A DNA stretch of 16,607 nt from Monoraphidium neglectum (Eukaryota; Chlorophyta; Chlorophyceae; Sphaeropleales; Selenastraceae): positions 1 through 16,607 of the forward strand of contig NW_014012504.1 of assembly GCF_000611645.1 (NCBI RefSeq), written 5' to 3'. Positions 9,324-16,607 of the stretch are shown piece after piece. A program made the translations under genes and the position numbers. Numbering within the stretch: position 1 is the first letter of the stretch; every line of letters begins with the position of its first letter. The notes under the pieces are model-generated. The model saw only the letters and a list, made by a program, of their open reading frames with translations, had not been told where the DNA came from and ran no database searches.

Positions 9324-12300
9324 ATGTCTGGGTCTGGCGCGCCGCGCCCGAGTGTGCCGGGCAAGAAGTCGGAGGAGAGCGTGTGCGTTGCAGTCAACAT
9401 CAGGCCCCTGATTGAAATTGAGCTGGACCAGGGCTGCCAGGAATGCCTATACGTCACACCAGGCCTTGGCCAGGTGCGCTTGCAGCGGCTGCGCTGCTGG
9501 GCATGCTGCGTGCCGCCAGCGGGTGCTGCACAACCGCAGGCAACGCCAATTGGGGTGGGGACAGGGCGCTCAGGACCCTCGATTAATGATACGCACGCCC
9601 GCACCACGCCCTGATCTGTGATGCTGCACCCGGTCCAGGTGCACACAGCCGGCAACAGCCAGTCTTTCACGTATGATCATGTGTTTGGCGGCGACTACGG
9701 CAGCGACCTCTCAGACCTCTACCCCAAGTGTGTCGCGCCGCTGCTGGACGGCCTGTTCAAAGGCTACAACGCCACAGTGTTCGCTTACGGTGCGCACCGT
9801 GCGGCTCGGTGCACGCAGCGCCGCTGCGTGTGGCGCTGCCGTGCGGGAGCGCTCGCCCGGGCACATGCTGCTGCAGCAGGCGCATGCTCGGCTCCAGCTG
9901 CGCCCCGCCAGTCCATATGCGGCGCCCACGCGCGCACCCGCACAGCCGCATGCACACCCCGCTTTTTCAACGCCCTGCAGGACAGACAGGGTCCGGGAAG
10001 ACCTATGCGATGGGCAGCGGCTTCACGCCCGGCGGCCCCTGCAGGGGCGTCATCCCGGAGGCAATGGAGGAGCTGTTTGCGCGCGTGGAGGCTGGGAAGG
10101 AGGGCGTCGAGTTCTCAGTGCGCGTCAGCTTTGTGGAAATCCACAAGGTGCGGGTGCTGCTGCCGGCGCATGGATGAAGGTGCAGGCGTTGGGATGTGGG
10201 GGGGTTGAAAATACGGGGCAGGGCAAACGAGGCAGGGCGACCTCCGCCATGAGGTCATGCCGATGCATTGCAGAGGGAGGGGGGCGGCATTAATGAGGGG
10301 TGATAGCAGAGGTGGGCGTGCTGAAAAACGCCCTTGACAGCAGGCGCGCATGGCTAGCAGATGGAGCGGGATGCACGCACGTCGTCCATATAAACGCATC
10401 GATGGCTTCGCAGGAGGAAGTGCGGGACCTGCTGTTCGTGGAGGGTCGGGGGGCACGGCCCCAGGTGAGTCAGGTCGCAGCATCAGGAGGGGTTGATATG
10501 ATTGGGCGATGCAAGCGGACGCCTGAGCCGGCATGCGGATGCCAGAAGCGGACACCTGCACGTGGCGCGGTGGTAGTCCGACGGCGTGCTGCCTCACGTG
10601 CGTGGGGCGCCAGCCGACACATGGCCCCGCCGCCCCCTCCTTAGGTGACAATCCGCGAGCTGCCGGGCGGCGTGACGCTGGCGGGCGCGGTGGAGCGCGA
10701 GGTGCACAGCCGCGAGGAGATGGCGGGCGTGCTGGAGCAGGGCAGCCTCTGCCGTGCGGTGGGCGCCACCAACATGAACAACAGGTGGGTGGGCGCACTT
10801 GGGGGGCACGGGAGGTGCGCTGGCCGCTGGCAGGCGTGGGACAGTACCTGACAACCTGCACAGCTTGTGGTCTTTGTCACGCGGGCAAATGTAGTCAGCA
10901 TGGGGGCAATCCCCTTCGGCGTCGCTTTATGAGACGGGTGTGCAGTGGGGATCGGAAGAGGAAGATGAAGGCGCTGTTTCGTCCGTGCTGCGTGCGCCCT
11001 TGACCTCCACGCAGGTCAAGCCGCAGCCACGCCATCTTCACCATCACCCTGGAGCAGCGCCGCGCCGACCCCGCGCCCCCCACCGCCTCGCGGCCGGCCT
11101 CCCCAGCGCGCCGCGCCGCGGCCGCGGCCGCCGGCGACGCGGCCGCCGCGGCCGCGCTGGTCGTGGAGGCGGCAGAGGAGGAGGAAGAGGACGAGGAGGA
11201 CGACGGGGACGAGGGCGCGGATGGCGAGGGGGATGCCGCGGATGACTATCTGATCGCCAAGATGCACCTGGTGGACCTGGTGGGCAGCTGCCGGGCAGCT
11301 GCTCGAAACGCATTGAGCTTTGGCCGCCCTGGCCGACGGTGCAGCTGACCCCATGGCTGCCGCTTGCGCACTTCGTGCGTGTGCGCTGCCTCCGCTTCAC
11401 GACCCACGGCCTGGATACCCTTGCTCACCTCCCCCCTCCCCTCGGGCCCAACCCAGGCCGGAAGCGAGCGCGCCAAGCGCACCGGTGCCGAGGGCGCGCG
11501 CCTGCGTGAGGCCATCAATATCAACAAGGGCCTGCTGGCCCTGGCCAAGGTGATCTCTGCCCTAGTTGACTGCCAGGGCCACGTGCCCTACCGCGACTCC
11601 AAGCTGACGCGGCTGCTGCAGGACAGCCTCGGCGGCAACAGCCGCACGCTGATGCTCGCGTGCGTGTCGCCGGCGGACGTGAACCGGGAGGAGAGCCTCA
11701 ACACGCTGCGGTACGCGGACCGCGCGCGGCACATTAAGAACAAGCCCGTGGTCAACAGGGACCCCGTGGCCGCGCAGGTGGGGCTGCCGCTGCGCGCACG
11801 CGCTGCACTGGGCGGCTGGGCGCTGGGCGTTCCGACGTCGGCAAGATGGGTCCGTGTTGGCAGCGCAAAGGTCGCAAAACGGCCTGTGTGAAGGCAAGGT
11901 GTCGGCCCGCCGCACTGCGGCAAGCGATTTGCCCGCGCATGACGTGTACTGAGTCACGTCGCCCCCACATGCCGCATGCGCGACCGCTCATCGCGCCCCG
12001 AAGCTCGCCCAGCTGCGGCAGCAGCTGGCCGCGCTGCGCGCGGAGAACCTGGCCCTCAAGCGCACCATCGGCGCCGCCGGCGGCGACCCCGACGCGCTCG
12101 CGGCGCTGGTCAGCGGCGGCGCGCTGCCGCCGGGCGAGGCGCTGCGGGAGGCGTACGACGAGCTGGCGATGCGCTGCGGCGCGCTGGAGGCGCAGCACGC
12201 GCGCGACCAGGGGGAGCTGGTGGGTGGCTTGGGGCGAGGCAGGGGGGGCCGGGTTGGGGGTGGGGGCCGCTGCGCATGGTGGGGTGCGCCGTTCTTGGTG

Positions 12301-13437
12301 ATTGGGCCGTAGGAGCCCTTGTATTGTGGGTCGCGGCCGCAGGCCGCCTGGTATCCAGCCTGGACCTAATGGTAGACAGGTCATGTTCTGCAGGAGAGCG
12401 TGTGCGAGAGAGATAGAGAGTGTGCGTTTGTGTGTGTGGGTTTGTGTGTGTGGGTGGGTGCATGCAGGTGCGTGTGCACTCCGTGCTCTCACTGCACATA
12501 TGCAAAGCCATTGCGCCGATTGCTGTCTGAGCACCCTCGCCGCTGGTCTTCCAGGATGACCTGCGGAGCGAGGCGTCTGACTTGCGCGAGCGCGCGCTGG
12601 CCGCGGAGACGGCCCGCGACAGCGCACGCCTCCGCCTGCGCGCGATGAAGCAGGCGGCGGTGGACGCGGGCTACGAGAAGCTCAGCGCGCTGCACACGGG
12701 CGCGTCGGAGGGCGCCAGCTGCGGCGGGGCAGCGGCGCTTGCGGACGGCGCCGCTTCCGCGGCAGCCGGCATGGGCGGCGGCCCGGCGGCTGACGGCGGC
12801 GACGCAGAGGCGTCGGCAGGGGCAGCAAATTCGTCGGCGGTGATGGCAGCAGCAGCGTCGCAGGACGATGACGTCAGCCTCGACGCTGACGTGGACGTGG
12901 TCGCGGAGCTGCGGGGCCGCATCGCCGAGCTGGAGGCGCAGCTGCGCCAGGCGCGCTCGCTGCAGCGCGCGCAGTCGTCAATGCTCCGCAGCGGCGCGGC
13001 CGACGGCGTCGCCGCCGCCGCCGTCGCGGCCGCCGCAGCGGGAGGCGCGGGGCGACGGAGGGCGGGCAGCGCGGCGGGTGGCGGCGCGGGGGCAGTGGGC
13101 CCCAGTCGATACGCGAGCAGCGCGGGCGCGGCGGCGACGGCGCTGGACGTTCTGGATTGCGGCGGCTCGCCGCCGCTGTCGCCCGCGCACCGGCCCGCTG
13201 TTGAGCCGCTGCCGTCCCCCCTCGAGGTGTGTCGCGCACCTGCATGGCGAACGCGCGTCGGCCTGCGGCATTCGCTATCAACTCAGTTTCGAACTGTCCC
13301 TTGCTACTTTGACCAAGCCCCTCAAAGCTGGCACCCTTCAGTGGTTCGTACCCGCGTCTTAAGTCACATTCATGCATACATGCAATTGCACGCGCACGCT
13401 CAAGCACACGCGCTTGCATATGCGCGTGCACACACGT

Positions 13438-13496
<59 letters not shown>

Positions 13497-16400
13497 CAGC
13501 GCACGAGCGCGCACTCACACACTCTGTTGTCCTTGGCCCCTCCTCAATCGTCTGGATTCTCCCCACCTCGCATGCACACACCCACCCACACACCCCATTA
13601 CCCCACCCCCCCTCCTCAGGAGGGCGACTCATCGCGGGACGCCGAGCTCATCGCCGGCACCACGGCCCACTTTGTCAGCCAGGAGCAGCTGAAGCACCGC
13701 CTCGCTGCCATAGGGCGCCAGATGGTGGCCAAGCAGCGGCGGCTGGCGGCGCTGCAGGGGGCGGTGGCGGGGGACGGCCTGAAGGCGCAGTACGACGGCC
13801 ACTTGCAGGTGGGCGCCCCTCGGCGTTGCTGTGGGTGTGCGCGCGCTTTCATGTAGGCGTGTGTGTTGGGGTGCGCGTGTGTGTGTGTTGTTAGATGTGT
13901 GTATGGTGTGTGTATGTGTGAGTGTGTGTTTGCCCCAGTTGGTGCTCATCGCCTGCGGAGGGCAGCTGGGGCTCCACACTCCCACCAGGGCGCCCTGGCA
14001 GCCCCTGTGTTGGCGAGCGGCCCCTCTTCATCATTCATGGCCAAAGCCCGGGTGAGTCTCTGGTGCGGTGGCGCACGCCGACGCACTGCCGATGGCCCGC
14101 CACCACGCAGGCGCTGCAGGCTGAGCGCGACGCGCTGCTTAAGGAGAAGACAGGCCTGCTGCAGGTGCGGCCGGCGGCGGCATGGGCCGCATGTGACCCG
14201 GCCCACCGGCCACACGGCACGTGCGAGCCCCGAGAAGAGCAGCCTTTGCCCCCCATCTCAGCCGCCATCTCCACGCCTGTCGCCGCCCGTCCGCCATCGC
14301 GACATTCCAAGAGGGCGCTGTCCTGCCACCGCTGCCGCGACAAAACCGCTTCCCCCGCACTCAACGGCAAACGCTCGCTTGCCGACGCAGCTCTCTTTTT
14401 CACCCTGAGTCAGTAAAGCTGCCTGTCACACCCACGATTCGACCCCGGGAACCCCCGCAGAAGCTGCACAAGGCGGCTGAGGCCAGCCTGGAGGAGCGGC
14501 GCCGCCTGGAGTCTCTGTACCGCGACAAGCTGGCGGCCGTGGAGCGACGCGTGAAGGAGCTGGGGGAGAAGGAGCGCGAGGCGCGGCGCGGGGCGAAGCA
14601 GCTGGTGCGAAGCAGGGAGAGGGGGCAGCGGGGCTGGCGGGTACCTGAGCGGGGGGGCTGGGCGTGGACGGTTGCGCGCGGTGGGAGACCAGCAGCTTTG
14701 ACCCTGCGCAGAGCGAGGCGTGGGGGGTGCACCCCGTCACATGCACACACACGTACACGGCCACACACACACGTACATGCACACCCGCACGCACGCATCT
14801 GCACACGCATGTGCACACATGCATATACACACATACACACACACACACACACACATCACGCTTGCATCACAGAACGCCTTGACACTGATGACTCCCACCC
14901 CCACCCCCTTGGCTCATCTGCCGTCCTCCAACCCACACCACAGACGCGCGTTGAGCAGGTCGTGCGCCAGCTGCAGGAGGACATCCAGAAGATGAAGGGC
15001 CACAAGGCTGCGGTGCTGCGCCGCATGGAGCTGCGGGAGCGGGAGTTCAGGGAGTGGCGCACGGCGCGGGAGCGGGAGCTGGCGCAGCTGCGGCGCAGCG
15101 CGCAGCGGCAGAACGCGGCGCTGCAGCAGCACCAGGCCATGCATGTGAAGCAGCAGGTGCGGCGGCGGGTTGGGATGGGGCCGTTTTGGCTCAAAAGTTG
15201 GCGCGGCCATCAGATCGTCAGGCTTGTGGGGGTCTTTGGGGTTTTGTGTATCCCCGCCGGCTCCCCTGTGCATCCCTCCTATGTGCACCACCCTGTGAAC
15301 CCCCAATCACTGTTGATGCCATGCCACTCGTGATCCCTACGAAACGCCCTCACCTGGCTCCGCCGCTCCACATCCCCTTCCCTCCCCTGGTCTCTGAAGC
15401 GTGCCCAAACCTGATGCCCCCGAACCCCAACCCCACTCCCGCCCACGCCCGTCCCCCAACTCCACCCCCGTGCAGGCCGTCTTGAAGCGGAAGACGGAGG
15501 AGGCGGAAGCTGCCAAGAAGCGGCTAAGGGAGCTCATGGAGGTCCAGGCCAGGGCCAGGTGGGGGGGGGGGTGACGTGAGATTCATGGCGGGGCCGGGGA
15601 AGAAGCAGGTGAGGAAGGAAACAGGGTCACGTGTGGTGAGTTCATGAGTGGTCTTGGCAAGGGCAGAAGGGGCAAGAGTGAATTGTGTGTAGGGGCAGGG
15701 GGCGGAGCAGGAGCAAGCGATGTTGGCACTGGCAAGCGGTGTGCTGCGGGGGGATTGGATGGGGTGGGGGGCAGGTAGGGGACACAAATGGATGCGCGCA
15801 GGAGCTGAATGAACAAGGGCCTGAGACGCCAGGAGATATTGATGACTGCGGGGATGACTGCGGGCATGACTGCGGGCACGACTACGGGCACCCAACCCAG
15901 CGGCCGGACGCTCTGCGCAGACCTGATTGTCGATCCGGTCGTGGCAGCCACCCATGACACACTCTGGCCTCGTTTTAAGACTCCTCCCTTGCTTCCCTTG
16001 CGGCCGCTCCCAAAAGCACGCCAGGCATCCCGGCTCCCGCTCCGACTCACCTTTCCCCCCTCCGCACCCCCCTTGCTCCCCAGGATCCAGCGCACCGACG
16101 CGGCTGCGCGGGAGGCGATGGAGATGCAGCCCAACGCGGGCGCGCCGCTGCTGCGGTCGGAGCGCGCGCGCAAGGAGTGGGTGGAGCAGGAGCTGGACCT
16201 CTGCAACACCAGCTGGGAGTACATGAAGGTGGGGGCAAGCTGCAGGGAAGCTGTAGGGAAGCTGCAGGGAAGCTGCGAGAGAAGCCCTTCGCTTGGCTGG
16301 CTCCGGGGCTGCGTCTGGCGATGGCGATGATGGGGTCGCGGCAGTCGTTGACCTTAACACCCTCGCAGCGATGCCATCCCTGTGTTCATTCATCCCACGA

Positions 16401-16607
16401 TTGATGTGCTCGGCTGTCCCGGCAGGTGCTGGAGGGTGAGCTGGCGCAGCGCGCGGAGAAGACCCACCGGCTGCGCGAGGTGCAGAAGCAGCTGATGCTG
16501 CTGGGCGGCATGGTGCCGCCGAGCCCGGTCGTGTTCAACGCGCTTCGTAGCGGCGGCGGCACCGGCAGCGGCGGTGGCGGCGGCGCGCCGGGGACGCCGC
16601 TGGGGGC
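9324..16607 (+). CDS. KIN4: Kinesin-4 (FRA1/KIF4-like) motor protein, 3' end off-window
   Basis: Plus-end-directed microtubule motor; plant kinesin-4 (FRA1) supports wall-material delivery and microtubule organisation. Exons: 9324-9473, 9639-9789, 9981-10147, 10414-10464, 10645-10784, 11015-11279, 11457-11777, 12004-12219, 12555-13226, 13620-13808, 14111-14164, 14461-14604, 14944-15156, 15476-15558, 16084-16228, 16426 to the edge; at least 1047 aa. The motor domain is about residues 17-405: [16 protein letters not shown] (kinesin-4-like start), P-loop GQTGSGKT at 101-108, switch I NNRSSRSH at 218-225, switch II DLAGSE at 307-312, then [20 protein letters not shown] and the neck NKPVVNRDP. Loop 10 has a long Ala/acidic insertion (about 237-296). 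The stalk is coiled coil with a low-complexity Ala/Gly region in exon 9. Exons 13-15 match the FRA1 stalk ([47 protein letters not shown]). The exon 8 acceptor (GAAG before 12004) is weak. Confidence 0.92.
11064..11243 (+). other. Low-complexity insertion in loop 10 of the kinesin motor
   Basis: About 60 codons between EQRR, at the end of strand beta-6, and [11 protein letters not shown], strand beta-7 before switch II. It begins Pro/Ser/Arg-rich, continues as Ala runs encoded by GCC/GCG repeats, and ends as a Glu/Asp run. As I recall them, FRA1/KIF4 proteins have a much shorter linker here. It lies within exon 6 and is continuous in frame with conserved sequence on both sides. Confidence 0.85.
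12421..12478 (+). repeat. TG-rich simple repeat in kinesin intron 8
   Basis: Intron 12220-12554 contains interrupted runs of TGTGTGTG and GGGTGGGTG, preceded by a short GAGAGATAGAGAG stretch at about 12408-12420. Alternating purine-pyrimidine sequence. Confidence 0.85.
13371..13516 (+). repeat. CA microsatellite in kinesin intron 9
   Basis: Intron 13227-13619. The core at 13439-13498 is a (CA)n run with one interruption near 13481. It is flanked by other alternating purine-pyrimidine sequence (GCGCGTGCACACACGTGCA-like), which extends the Z-DNA-prone region on both sides. Confidence 0.95.
13857..13931 (+). repeat. TG-rich simple repeat in kinesin intron 10
   Basis: Intron 13809-14110 carries interrupted (TG)n, the longest unbroken run being about 13 bases near 13876-13888. 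It is complementary in sense to the CA repeats of introns 9 and 12. Confidence 0.85.
14740..14856 (+). repeat. CA-rich microsatellite in kinesin intron 12
   Basis: Intron 14605-14943. Interrupted ACAC and ACGTAC/GCACGC units lead into an uninterrupted (CA)n run at about 14834-14854. Confidence 0.9.
15841..15888 (+). repeat. 12-bp minisatellite, four copies, in kinesin intron 14
   Basis: Units start at 15841, 15853, 15865 and 15877. The first two are identical (GATGACTGCGGG) and the last two have one and three changes. They lie inside the longest intron of the gene (15559-16083, 525 nt), which otherwise shows nothing recognisable except a strong pyrimidine tract before the acceptor. Confidence 0.9.
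16237..16280 (+). repeat. 11-bp minisatellite, four copies, in kinesin intron 15
   Basis: Units AAGCTGCAGGG start at 16237, 16248, 16259 and 16270. The second has one change and the fourth diverges after CTGC. They lie 8 nt after the donor of intron 16229-16425, so they are close enough to affect donor context. Confidence 0.9.

Noticed and set aside
13372..13894. His/Thr repeat open frames over the CA microsatellite
   Set aside because: They are translations of the intronic dinucleotide repeat, flanked by good donor and acceptor sites.
12221..14856. TG/CA tracts as a telomere-like or CRISPR-like array
   Set aside because: They are simple dinucleotide microsatellites without spaced repeats or a telomeric G-rich unit, and they lie inside introns.

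Overview
This window is nuclear DNA from a eukaryote, most probably a GC-rich chlorophyte green alga. The evidence is: three intron-dense genes with GC-rich coding sequence; a plant-type fatty-acid elongase condensing enzyme (3-ketoacyl-CoA synthase); a plant-type (FRA1-like) kinesin-4; and a TGTAA element, the usual green-algal poly(A) signal, 125 nt past the only stop codon in the window. I cannot name the species. No rRNA, tRNA, CRISPR array, transposon or prokaryotic operon was seen.

Layout. (1) Left part, minus strand, 363-3321: nine exons of a 3-ketoacyl-CoA synthase covering the membrane anchor and the active-site cysteine. The C-terminal part, with the catalytic His and Asn, lies beyond the left edge, and the first exon is unresolved. 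(2) 3466-5167: about 1.7 kb between divergent genes, with a short AT-rich section, small inverted repeats and two small tandem repeats. (3) 5168-8684, plus strand: a complete seven-exon gene for the Paf1-complex subunit RTF1 (about 623 aa), with an acidic N-terminus, an HMD-like segment, a Plus3 domain and a Paf1C-binding-like C-terminus. (4) 8685-9323: RTF1 3' UTR, then the short spacer and presumed promoter of the next gene. (5) 9324 to the right edge, plus strand: the first 16 exons of a kinesin-4 (at least 1047 aa), with a complete N-terminal motor domain followed by a long coiled-coil stalk; its 3' end is off-window.

The three genes have no evident functional link: endoplasmic-reticulum lipid elongation, nuclear transcription elongation and microtubule transport. 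KCS and RTF1 are divergent; RTF1 and the kinesin are in tandem. I assembled exons by hand, requiring reading frame, GT-AG ends and protein-family continuity across each junction. The most interesting observations are at RNA level. All 30 introns whose donor I could place begin GTGNG. Four kinesin stalk introns carry alternating TG-rich and CA-rich repeats that could pair in the pre-mRNA across a run of frame-preserving exons. The motor domain also carries an unusual charged insertion of about 60 residues. I found no evidence of a wholly new biological system.
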